Position numbers and translations under genes: made by a program. Positions 6,552-13,939 of a stretch of 38,732 nucleotides of DNA are shown in pieces. The stretch spans positions 1 to 38,732 of the forward strand of contig DEQO01000010.1 of the NCBI GenBank assembly GCA_002360495.1, given 5' to 3'. The DNA comes from Flavobacteriales bacterium UBA3364 (GTDB lineage Bacteria > Bacteroidota > Bacteroidia > Flavobacteriales_F > PHOS-HE28). Below the pieces are notes generated by a model. That model was not told the DNA's origin and made no database searches. It worked only from the letters and a program-made list of their open reading frames with translations. The stretch's first letter is position 1. Each line of letters begins with the position of its first letter.

Positions 6552-8144
6552 GTGAGGCTGCTCAGCATAGCGGCCGCGCTGGTCTTCGTGACCGGCCTGC
6601 AGGCCCAGGAACCGGTCTATCGCTGGGGACCTCCTGCCACCAACGACTTTGCCGAACGCCACATCGAGCGATTGCTCGATCTGGGTGATGAAGGTTTCGT
6701 GTTGTTACGCGTGTCCGAGGACGCTACGACCGTCAGGCATTTCTGGTTGGAGCAGTACGACAAGTCCCTACAGTTCGTGGGGACCAAGGAGGTCGCCTTC
6801 AACAACGGCGTCATGGGTGACTCCTACTTCCTGGACGAGGTGGTCGTCATGAACGGTGCGCTCTACGCTTTCGTCTCACGCTGGGAGAAGGCAGGCGGAA
6901 AGCACACACTGATGCTCCATTCCTTGGGCTTTGACGGTGCTCTCAAGGAAGGCACGCAATTGGACCTGGTCACCGCGGAAAAGATGGGTAACCGGGGGAC
7001 CTACAAGTGGTCCTTCAGTCCCGATGGCAAGAGGCTCCTGCTCCTGACCGAACTGCCCTTCGTGAAGGACACCAAGGAGAAGCTACGCATGACCTGCTAT
7101 GACATTCCTGCTTTGACCAAGCTCTGGAGCCACGAGCAGACATTGGAGGTCGAGGGCAGCAAAGCCCTGCACAACGAGGTTGCCGTTGACAACAGTGGTC
7201 ACGCATACCTGTACAAGAAGATCTGGGAGAAGCCGGTGTGGACCTATATGCTCTACTCCACCGATGGCAAAGGCAGTTGGCAGGCACACAAGCCGAAAGG
7301 ACTGGAAGGCAAGCAGATCGAGGATCATCGCCTCACTGTTGGACCGGAAAATGCGTGCTCCATCTATGCGCTCTACACCACGGACCCTTCGTCCGTGAAC
7401 AAGACCATTCACGGCAGTTGGTTCGCCAGTTTCGCCGCGGATGGTACGGTGAACGTGGATCGCGTCGAAGAACTCCCGCGCGACCTTGTAGCGACATTGA
7501 GCGGCGAGCGGATCGCGGACAACGCTGCGAAGGCTTTTGTGGACGATCTTCGGATCAAGGACATCCTGTATCGCACGGATGGCAAAGCACTGATGCTTTT
7601 GGAGCAAGTGAAGAGCAGCAGCCAGGGCGTAGCCGGTTCATCGCCCGTGCAGTTCACGTACGAATGGACCTATGGCGATGCCGTTGCGGTATGCCTGGAT
7701 CCCGGGACAGGTCTGCGGACGTGGTGGCAGAGCGTGGAGAAGCAGCAGGAATTGCGCAACAGCCGCTCACAAGATGAGTATGGTTCGTTCGTCTACTTCC
7801 TGAAAGCGGATCGGCTCTACGTGCTGTGGAACAACACCGAACTGAGTATTCCTTCCATTCCGGCCGCCAACTGGACGGAGCCCGACGGCACGAACTACGT
7901 GAAGCACAAGGCGTTCGACTCCAATACCGTCCATGCCACCTTCATGCAGGTCATCGAACCGGATGGCAAGCTGGCGTATGCGGATCGCACTTTCGGGCTG
8001 CCCCTTTTCCATTTGCACGAGGGCGCCACGTTCGAGATGAGCATGACCACTCCGTTCTTCTTCGACCTGAACGGCGATCTGGTGATCCTGGCCATGATGC
8101 ACAACGGCGGCAAACGCTACCGTTTCGGGTTCATTGGTTTGTAG
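6552..8144 (+). CDS. Large secreted protein of unknown function, propeller-like
   Basis: 530 residues from GTG 6552, which gives the signal peptide MRLLSIAAALVFVTGLQA-Q one nucleotide after the previous stop. The frame is open further upstream, but that part only shadows the preceding gene. The body consists of repeated short beta-like segments with blade-style words such as WSFSPDGKRLLLLTEL, DNSGHAYLYKK and FDLNGDLVILAMMHNGGKRYRFGF at the very end. This suggests a beta-propeller or similar all-beta fold. No enzyme motif and no T9SS tail is seen. It is probably periplasmic or outer-membrane associated, with an unassigned role shared with its upstream neighbour. Confidence 0.75.
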   Translation: MRLLSIAAALVFVTGLQAQEPVYRWGPPATNDFAERHIERLLDLGDEGFVLLRVSEDATTVRHFWLEQYDKSLQFVGTKEVAFNNGVMGDSYFLDEVVVMNGALYAFVSRWEKAGGKHTLMLHSLGFDGALKEGTQLDLVTAEKMGNRGTYKWSFSPDGKRLLLLTELPFVKDTKEKLRMTCYDIPALTKLWSHEQTLEVEGSKALHNEVAVDNSGHAYLYKKIWEKPVWTYMLYSTDGKGSWQAHKPKGLEGKQIEDHRLTVGPENACSIYALYTTDPSSVNKTIHGSWFASFAADGTVNVDRVEELPRDLVATLSGERIADNAAKAFVDDLRIKDILYRTDGKALMLLEQVKSSSQGVAGSSPVQFTYEWTYGDAVAVCLDPGTGLRTWWQSVEKQQELRNSRSQDEYGSFVYFLKADRLYVLWNNTELSIPSIPAANWTEPDGTNYVKHKAFDSNTVHATFMQVIEPDGKLAYADRTFGLPLFHLHEGATFEMSMTTPFFFDLNGDLVILAMMHNGGKRYRFGFIGL

Positions 8145-8194
8145 CGTAGCTGCTGAGCCGGAGCTGTCCGGACCGTCGTCGGAGCAATACCAGA

Positions 8195-8270
8195 GGAGGG
8201 TGAAAGATTGAAAGGGTGCGAGAGTGCGAGAGCCGACACCCTCTCACTCTTTCACCCTTTTACTTTCTCA
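8195..8270. repeat. Long imperfect palindrome of purine-rich GAAAGGGTG/GAGAGTG words
   Basis: The left arm (8202-8232, gaaagattgaaagggtg...) and right arm (8237-8269, read on the minus strand gaaagtaaaagggtg...) pair at roughly 26 of 31 positions around a tiny loop. It sits in the 162-bp gap between two convergent genes (stops at 8144 and 8307). It could act as a bidirectional terminator or be a copy of a dispersed intergenic repeat. No coding potential was seen. Confidence 0.65.
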
Positions 8271-8306
8271 TTTGACATCACCTGCGGAGCAAACCTGACC
8301 GCTGAT

Positions 8307-9461
8307 TCAAAACCCTTTCAGGTCCTCATCATCGGTGCCTTCGAGGGTGAGCCACTGGCCCATCTTCTTCTGGATCACCTTGAAGTGGGGTTGGTCTTCC
8401 GGTGTCACCAGGGTGAAGGCCTCGCCGGGATGCTCCGCGCGACCGGTGCGGCCGATGCGGTGTACGTAGTCTTTCGGGGAACGGGGCAGCTCGTAGTTGA
8501 TCACATAGGGCAGGAACTCGATGTCGATGCCGCGTGAAAGCAGGTCGGTGGTCACCAGCACGCGCAGCTTTCCGGCCTTGAAGGCGGCCAGCGCCTCCTG
8601 TCGGGCGTGGTTGCTCTTCTTGCCGTGCGTGGCCTTGGCGTCGATGCCGTGCTTCCGCAGTTTGTCCGCCACATGGTCCGCGCTGTGGCTGCTGGCGGTG
8701 AACACCAGCACCTGCTGCATGTCCCGGCTCTGGATCAGGTGGCGCAGGTAGGGGCCTTTGCGCTCCGGTGCCACGCGGAAGGCCCGCTGTTTGATCAATG
8801 TGATCTCCTGCGGTCCGGTCGTCACCTGGATCACTTCCGGTTTGTGCAGCACCAGGCGCGTGATCTCGTTCACCGCATTGTTCAGCGTGGCCGAGAAGAG
8901 GAGGTTCTGCCGTTTGCGGGGCATCAGCGCCAGCAGCTTGTCCATCTCTTCCTGGAAGCCCAGGTTCAGCATCTTGTCCGCCTCGTCCAGCACAAGCATC
9001 TTTACCTCGCCGAGGTGGACGGCCTTGGACCCGATCAGGTCCAACAAACGGCCCGGCGTGGCGATCAACACCTGCACACCTTGCATCCCGATCATTTGCG
9101 GGTTGATGGACACGCCGCCGAACACGGCCATGGTCCTCACCTTTTCCGGAAGGCCAGCGCTTACTTCATTGAATACCGTTTCCACCTGCACGGCGAGTTC
9201 CCGCGTGGGCACCAGCACCAGCACCGGCACGTGCCTGCTCTGCATGGTCCACTTCTCCTCCTGCAAGCACTGAAGAATGGGTAGCGCATAGCTCAAGGTC
9301 TTTCCCGAACCGGTATCCGCAATACCCAGCACATCCTTCCCGAACAGCACCGCCGGAATGGCTTGTTGCTGGATGGGGGTGGGGGTGGTGTAGTTGAGGG
9401 CGGCAAGGGACTTCAGCAGCGTTTCGGATAGACCGAGGGTGGAGAAGAGGGGGGGCATCAT
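8307..9461 (-). CDS. rhlE: DEAD-box RNA helicase, RhlE type
   Basis: 384 residues with the full motif series: Q motif (TTPTPIQQQAIP), motif I ADTGSGKT (48-55), Ia PTRELAVQ, GG, Ib TPGRLLD, II DEAD, III SAT, IV VLVFTAS, V TTDLLSRGIDI, VI HRIGRTGR. The core is followed by only about 45 residues, so there is no long basic RhlE tail. It probably unwinds structured RNA in ribosome assembly or RNA decay. The start has two adjacent ATGs (9461, 9458). It is preceded by the remnant permease 3' end at 9496 and converges with the secreted-protein pair. Confidence 0.9.
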   Translation of the reverse strand: MMPPLFSTLGLSETLLKSLAALNYTTPTPIQQQAIPAVLFGKDVLGIADTGSGKTLSYALPILQCLQEEKWTMQSRHVPVLVLVPTRELAVQVETVFNEVSAGLPEKVRTMAVFGGVSINPQMIGMQGVQVLIATPGRLLDLIGSKAVHLGEVKMLVLDEADKMLNLGFQEEMDKLLALMPRKRQNLLFSATLNNAVNEITRLVLHKPEVIQVTTGPQEITLIKQRAFRVAPERKGPYLRHLIQSRDMQQVLVFTASSHSADHVADKLRKHGIDAKATHGKKSNHARQEALAAFKAGKLRVLVTTDLLSRGIDIEFLPYVINYELPRSPKDYVHRIGRTGRAEHPGEAFTLVTPEDQPHFKVIQKKMGQWLTLEGTDDEDLKGF

Positions 9462-9495
9462 ATCCGTTGTCGATCCGGGTCAACGAAGCTGTTCT

Positions 9496-9610
9496 TCACT
9501 TCCGCTCCAACACCTTTTCCAACAGGAACACCGGCACCAGCCCACACACCACGATCAACAATGCCGGTGCGGAAGCCTCGGGCAATTGCGGGATCCAGCC
9601 ATTCCATCGG
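9496..9610 (-). pseudogene. Orphan second copy of the fbpB permease 3' end
   Basis: On the minus strand this encodes EASAPALLIVVCGLVPVFLL followed by EKVLERK and a stop at 9498-9496. It matches the intact permease's C-terminus (same 20 residues, then ERMVERMR-stop). At DNA level 9518-9570 is identical to 10215-10267 (53 bp), and similarity of about 85 % extends over about 9504-9600. It has no start codon. Homology stops at the stop codon on one side and near the toxin gene end on the other. It follows the toxin stop codon in the same frame. Best read as the displaced end of the ancestral permease gene, or its incoming replacement. Confidence 0.85.
9504..9600. repeat. Direct repeat copy A flanking the toxin-antitoxin cassette
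   Basis: About 95 bp, matching 10201-10297 in the same orientation with a 53-bp perfect core. The separation between equivalent points is about 694-697 bp, which sets the size of the inserted unit (toxin-antitoxin plus one copy). Confidence 0.85.
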
Positions 9611-9621
9611 CTCCGTAGAAT

Positions 9622-9933
9622 TCAACGTTTCCCCAGTATCGCGAGCAGCAGCCTAGGGTCCTGCCTATTATCCCAGAACCCAACAATGATGATCCTTGGT
9701 TGAGCTAGCTTGTAGAGAAGGACGTAGTGCCCCATGGATACCGCCCTCACGTCCCGGAATTCCGTCGCTACACCCATACCGGGGATTTTGCGCAATAGGG
9801 CAGTGCGTTCCTTGATAGCAGCGCTCAGCTTCCTAGAGTAGCTCGCACTCTTGTTCCGGTCGGTCCAATAGGCGAAGACGTGATCACGCTGTCTCTTTGC
9901 CGTCAGGGTCCAGTAAACGGTCAAGCCAGTCAT
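9622..9933 (-). CDS. RelE/ParE-family toxin
   Basis: 103 residues. The compact alpha-beta fold of the RelE/ParE superfamily is indicated by LTAKRQRDHVFAYWTDRNKSASYSRKL, KIPGMGVATEFRDVRAVSMGHYVLLYKL and the terminal IIIVGFWDNRQDPRLLL. That final block is typical of Bacteroidota members of this family. RelE-type toxins cut mRNA at the ribosome and ParE-type toxins poison gyrase; the sequence alone does not decide between them. It begins 12 nt after the upstream antitoxin gene, the normal antitoxin-first order. The stop is followed directly by the permease 3'-end remnant. Confidence 0.85.
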   Translation of the reverse strand: MTGLTVYWTLTAKRQRDHVFAYWTDRNKSASYSRKLSAAIKERTALLRKIPGMGVATEFRDVRAVSMGHYVLLYKLAQPRIIIVGFWDNRQDPRLLLAILGKR

Positions 9934-9945
9934 GATCCGATCACC

Positions 9946-10155
9946 TCAGTCCATATCGTCCTCGGCGATCACGTTGCCCTGTTCAATATCCCGTTCACTC
10001 ATCATCAGCAACTCGATCTGTTCTGCACTGAGTTCGAGCTTTTCATCTGCTTGTGTTGATTCGAAGATCTTCGCGATCGCCGCCAACAATCCTTCGTTCC
10101 GCGTCACCATGATACGGTCGATCAGTTGGCTTTTGATGGTATCCAGGCTTGACAT
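9946..10155 (-). CDS. Antitoxin of the RelE/ParE cassette
   Basis: 69 residues. The N-terminal helix-rich half (LDTIKSQLIDRIMVTRNEGLLAAIAKIFES) resembles short Bacteroidota antitoxins that begin with a pair of helices. An acidic C-terminal half follows (ADEKLELSAEQIELLMMSERDIEQG), suited to wrapping a basic toxin. The assignment rests on size, acidity and its place immediately before the toxin. Only 34 nt separate its start from the permease stop, and a TAACTTCA sequence there could serve as a weak promoter. Autoregulation is usual for such pairs but cannot be seen here. Confidence 0.75.
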   Translation of the reverse strand: MSSLDTIKSQLIDRIMVTRNEGLLAAIAKIFESTQADEKLELSAEQIELLMMSERDIEQGNVIAEDDMD

Positions 10156-10189
10156 GGGAAGGTGAAGTTACGCAGAATGGCACAAGACC

Positions 10190-11746
10190 TCAGCGCATGC
10201 GCTCCACCATCCGCTCCAACAGGAACACCGGCACCAGCCCACACACCACGATCAACAATGCCGGTGCCGAGGCCTCGCGCAATTGTTCGATGGACGCCAG
10301 TTCGTAGGTCTTGGTGCTCAAAGTGTGCATGTTGAAGGGGCGCAGGATCAGCGTGAGCGGCAGTTCCTTGATCACATCGATGGCCACCAGCAATGCAGAG
10401 GCGGCAAGCGCCGGGCGAAGAAGCGGAAGATTGATGTGCGTGAACGCCCGCCACGGTGATGCGCCAAGCATGCGGGCCGAGGCATCCAAGGCGGTGCTTT
10501 GCTGGCGCAGGTTGCCGTACAGCGGTTGGGTACCCACGGCGAGGAAACGAACAACGAACGCGTAGGTAAGCAGGCCAATGCTCCCGATCAGAGCAAAGGA
10601 CAAGCCGGCGTTGCGATCGATCGAACCGGCCAGGGCCATGACGCCGATCGCGATGACCGCACCCGGGATGGCGTAACCCAGATCGGCGATGCGCTGTACG
10701 ATCGCCCAACGGTTGGCGTGACGCTCCCGGAAGGCGAAAAGTACGGCGACTACGAGCGTGCATCCAGCCGCCAACACTGCGATACCGAGCGTATTGCCGA
10801 ACGCGCTGAAGGTTCCTTCGGGCCAGGCATCCGTGCCCATCGACAGCACATCACCGCTGACCTTGCCCAACGGCAACCCAACGCCGAGCACGACAATGAG
10901 CAGGCACCAGGCGGTCGCCAGCCAGGCCCATGGACCTCCAAGTCGTGATCGCGCGACCGGTACCTGGTCGGTGGCTTGGCTACGACCTTTGCGCGAACGG
11001 TGTTCGATCCACAGCAGCAACGCCACCAGACCCACAAGTACTGCGCTTAGGCGAAGCGCACTGCCGAGGTCATACAATCCGCCCCAAGCGCGAAAGATGC
11101 CGGTGGTGAGCGTGCGGATCCCGTAATACTTCACAGCACCGAAGTCGTTCAGTGCTTCCATGGCCACGAGCAGCGCGCCACCAACGATGGCAGGCCGCGC
11201 CAGAGGGACCGCCAGTGCCCGGAAACGGCGGGTCGGCGAAGCCCCAAGAAGTCTCCCGGCTTCGAGTTGGCTGGTCATGCCTTGCACGAATGCGGCGCGG
11301 GCAGGGAGGAGGATGTACGGGAAGAGCACGAAGGCCAGTACCATGCACAGCCCGGGCAATGAGACGATATCGGGTTTGATTCCGACCGTGTCGTTGAGCC
11401 ATGCGCTCAATGTGCCCGTGGGTCCGAGCAGAGCCGCATAGGCGAACGCGCTGATGTAAGTGGGCATCGCCAAGGGAAGAACCAACGCCCACCGGAAGAA
11501 CGAGCGGAGCGGGAATTCGTGGGTCGCGATCAGCCAGGCCGAAGGCACAGCAAGCACTACCGAGACGATGATCACGCCTGCGATCAACTGGACGGTCTCC
11601 CAAAGATGGCCCGGTAGAAGCGTGGCAAGCACATGGTGCCACTCCGGCGCAGGTGCATGCAACGGCGCGGTGATGACCACCAGCAATGGTGCCGCTAACA
11701 ATACGGCCAACGCCGAGATGAGGGCGAACAAGCTCTTGGACCGCAC
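10190..11746 (-). CDS. fbpB: Iron(III)-type ABC transporter permease, two-domain
   Basis: 518 residues from GTG 11746 (a TTG at 11770 is the alternative). It contains two binding-protein-dependent permease domains fused in one chain. Each carries an EAA-type loop: EAGRLLGASPTRRFRALAVPLARPAI and ASARMLGASPWRAFTHINLPLLRPAL. About 12 hydrophobic segments are seen, as in FbpB/SfuB, which move Fe3+ across the inner membrane. It starts 34 nt after fbpA. No ATPase gene follows; the FbpC-like ATPase at 5054-5758 is the likely partner. Its last about 95 bp are duplicated at 9504-9600 beyond a toxin-antitoxin cassette, and the gene itself stays intact. Confidence 0.9.
   Translation of the reverse strand: MRSKSLFALISALAVLLAAPLLVVITAPLHAPAPEWHHVLATLLPGHLWETVQLIAGVIIVSVVLAVPSAWLIATHEFPLRSFFRWALVLPLAMPTYISAFAYAALLGPTGTLSAWLNDTVGIKPDIVSLPGLCMVLAFVLFPYILLPARAAFVQGMTSQLEAGRLLGASPTRRFRALAVPLARPAIVGGALLVAMEALNDFGAVKYYGIRTLTTGIFRAWGGLYDLGSALRLSAVLVGLVALLLWIEHRSRKGRSQATDQVPVARSRLGGPWAWLATAWCLLIVVLGVGLPLGKVSGDVLSMGTDAWPEGTFSAFGNTLGIAVLAAGCTLVVAVLFAFRERHANRWAIVQRIADLGYAIPGAVIAIGVMALAGSIDRNAGLSFALIGSIGLLTYAFVVRFLAVGTQPLYGNLRQQSTALDASARMLGASPWRAFTHINLPLLRPALAASALLVAIDVIKELPLTLILRPFNMHTLSTKTYELASIEQLREASAPALLIVVCGLVPVFLLERMVERMR
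10201..10297. repeat. Direct repeat copy B inside the fbpB 3' end
   Basis: Partner of 9504-9600; 10215-10267 is identical to 9518-9570. This copy is the functional 3' end of the permease gene. Confidence 0.85.
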
Positions 11747-11780
11747 AATGTCACGTTCGTTAACGGCCAAAGGTCCGCTA

Positions 11781-12821
11781 TCAGCGCCAGCCAGCCGCGT
11801 CGAAACGCTTCACGGCTTCGGCGTTGAAGCGGGCAAGGGCCTCCAAATTCAGGCTGTCCGGGGTGAAAGTGCCGAAGGCGGCAAGTTCCGGGGCGGGGGC
11901 GATACCAGGTTTCACCGGGTACTCCTTGTTGCCTTCAGCGAAGAGCTTCTGGGCCTCGTCACCGCTCAGGAATTCCAGCAGGGCCATGGCTTCGCTGGGA
12001 TTGGGGGCATACTTCGCAATGCCACCACCGCTGACGTTCGCATGGGTACCGTGCGCACCCATCGTCGGGAACAGCACACCGATCATCCCTTTCGCCTTCT
12101 GCTTCTCGGGCTCGTCACTGGCCATCAATTTGCCGATGTAGTACGAGTTCGCAATGGCCACATCCCCGATGCCTTCGGCGATGGCGAGCAACTGGTCGGT
12201 ATCACCGCCCTTTGGTTCGCGGGCCATGTTCGCAACAATGCCCTTGGCCCAGGCTTCAGCAGCTTCGGGTCCGTCATGCGCGATCATCGCAGCCAGCAGG
12301 CTTTGGTTGTAAACGTTCTCGGAGCTGCGCACCAGCACCTTGCCTTTCCACTTCGCTGCGGTCAGGTCGGCATAGGTATGGATCTGCTCCGGCTTCACCT
12401 TTTCCTTGTTGAAGGCGATCACTCGGGCGCGCATGGTGAGGCCGAACCAGTAGCCCTCGGGGTCTCGCAATGCAGCGGGGATATTGGCATCCAGCACTTC
12501 GCTCTTCGTTGGCTGAAGCAAGCCACGCGATCTCGCCAGGCCCAATCGACCAGCGTCCGCAGTGATGAAGATGTCGCACGGGCTTTTCTCGCCTTCCTGT
12601 TCCAGCCGCGCCATGATCTCATCATCACCGGCTTGTATCACATTCACCTGGATGCCGGTCTTTTCGGTGAACTGGGTGAATAGCTGCTTGTCCACATCAT
12701 AGTGGCGATGGCTGTACACATTGACCATCCGGGTTTCGGCTACTGGCGCCGGTTCCGGGGCGGGTGCCGGGGTCCCACAGGCAGCGAGAAGCAGGGGAAG
12801 GAGGAACAGGGTCTTTTCCAT
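11781..12821 (-). CDS. fbpA: Iron(III)-binding lipoprotein of the FbpA type
   Basis: 346 residues. The start at ATG 12821 gives the lipoprotein signal MEKTLFLLPLLLAAC (Cys15), followed by a Pro/Ala linker. FbpA/AfuA features: VNVYSHRHYDVDKQLF near the start of the mature part, the adjacent tyrosines in NSYYIGKL (Tyr227-228) that bind Fe3+ in the family, and GGGIAKYAPNPSEAMALLEFL plus NKEYPV near the end. It delivers ferric iron to the FbpB permease encoded immediately downstream. It is preceded by a TACTTTCG box. The frame upstream of 12821 overlaps the divergent gene and is not coding. Confidence 0.92.
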   Translation of the reverse strand: MEKTLFLLPLLLAACGTPAPAPEPAPVAETRMVNVYSHRHYDVDKQLFTQFTEKTGIQVNVIQAGDDEIMARLEQEGEKSPCDIFITADAGRLGLARSRGLLQPTKSEVLDANIPAALRDPEGYWFGLTMRARVIAFNKEKVKPEQIHTYADLTAAKWKGKVLVRSSENVYNQSLLAAMIAHDGPEAAEAWAKGIVANMAREPKGGDTDQLLAIAEGIGDVAIANSYYIGKLMASDEPEKQKAKGMIGVLFPTMGAHGTHANVSGGGIAKYAPNPSEAMALLEFLSGDEAQKLFAEGNKEYPVKPGIAPAPELAAFGTFTPDSLNLEALARFNAEAVKRFDAAGWR

Positions 12822-12838
12822 GGGCATTGTTGGCGGGG

Positions 12839-12846
12839 CGAAAGTA
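12839..12846 (-). promoter_or_regulatory. -7-like box TACTTTCG before fbpA
   Basis: Minus-strand box 17 nt before the ATG at 12821. The predicted transcript leader is only about ten nucleotides. No iron-box operator was recognised around it. Confidence 0.5.
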
Positions 12847-12931
12847 CCCGAACCGGGGCTTTCGGGGAATAGCATGATCACGGTACCGGGTGAGGGGAAC
12901 CAACCCGGTGCCAATGCCGTAGAACACGCGC

Positions 12932-13939
12932 ATGCGTTCACGTTTTCATCCGCTTACGACCATTGGCCTGTTACTGGCTTTACTGACGCCGGCCGCCTTC
13001 GCCATCCATCAGCCGCAGGCGGGTGTTTTCCTGTTGTTCCTGGCCTACGGGTTCGCGCTCCTGGAGTTCCAGAAGTACACCAGCAACTTCCAGTTCGTCA
13101 TGATCCTGGTCTGCGGAACGGCGATGGGTATTTCCCTGGATCTGCTATACGGCCACTGGCCATGGTTGACGGTCGGTCTGTCGCTGGCCGCATCGGCCAC
13201 CATTGTGCGCCAGGTCTTCATGCCGTGGTTCACCTACATCGACAAACTCTGGTTGGATACTTCAAAGGCAGCAGGCGCCTGCTTCTGCTATGGCATGGCG
13301 ATCCACGACACGCCGTTCATCTGGGACTTGTGGTTGTTGCCTGTGCTGCCCTTGCTCTTTGCCCTTGGACTCACTTTCAGCTATGTACAGGATGCCCGGA
13401 ACATGAAGAAGCGGACCAGGTCGGGCTACCGCGTGCGTATCGGTGGACCGGCGCCGGACTTCGAACTTCGCGATCAAGCCGGTGATCCGGTCAAGCTGTC
13501 GGACTACAAGGGCAAACATCCCGTCCTGCTCATTTTCGTGCGTGGCGATTGGTGCCCCGGCTGCCACATGATGTTGCGGACCTACGAGCGCAACCGTGCC
13601 GAGTTCATGGAGAAGGGCATCCATGTGCTGGGTATCGGGCCGGATGACATTTCGGTGAACAAGGACATGGTGGAGCGCATCGGCGTCCACTACAGCATGC
13701 TTTCCGATGACAAGCAGGAGGTCTCTTCCCAGTATGGTGTTGTCTACAGCAATCCACTGCTCGAACTCAGTGTGGACTACACGGAGGGTATCCCGTTGCC
13801 GGCCTCGTTCCTCGTGGATATCAACGGGATAGTGCGTTATGCCTCCCGACCGGACCGCGTGGGCGAGTTCCTGGATCCTGAGTTGATCTTCAATGTCCTC
13901 AACGACATTCCCGCTGTGGGCGAGGTAGCATGGAACTGA
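12932..13939 (+). CDS. Membrane domain fused to an AhpC/TSA-type peroxiredoxin (thioredoxin fold)
   Basis: 335 residues. Residues about 1-155 hold five or so hydrophobic segments (for example GVFLLFLAYGFALLEF, VMILVCGTAMGISL, LWLLPVLPLLFALGLTF). A basic linker (MKKRTRSGYR) follows, then a peroxiredoxin domain with PAPDFELRDQAGDPVKLSDYKGKHPVLLIF and the active-site pair WCPGC (Cys208, Cys211), and later DINGIVRYASRPDRVGEF. After the multi-pass segment the basic linker suggests that the redox domain faces the cytoplasm; this is inference. The gene is divergent from fbpA and overlaps the next gene by 10 nt, so it is co-translated with the PAS-SpoIIE phosphatase. Confidence 0.82.
   Translation: MRSRFHPLTTIGLLLALLTPAAFAIHQPQAGVFLLFLAYGFALLEFQKYTSNFQFVMILVCGTAMGISLDLLYGHWPWLTVGLSLAASATIVRQVFMPWFTYIDKLWLDTSKAAGACFCYGMAIHDTPFIWDLWLLPVLPLLFALGLTFSYVQDARNMKKRTRSGYRVRIGGPAPDFELRDQAGDPVKLSDYKGKHPVLLIFVRGDWCPGCHMMLRTYERNRAEFMEKGIHVLGIGPDDISVNKDMVERIGVHYSMLSDDKQEVSSQYGVVYSNPLLELSVDYTEGIPLPASFLVDINGIVRYASRPDRVGEFLDPELIFNVLNDIPAVGEVAWN

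Noticed and set aside
8607..9284. Plus-strand frame of 225 codons opposite the helicase
   Set aside because: His/Gln-rich shadow of the helicase coding strand.
8307..9461. Motif I ADTGSGKT (Asp instead of the common Gln) as a sign of altered helicase function
   Set aside because: The position is variable in DEAD-box proteins and all catalytic residues are present.
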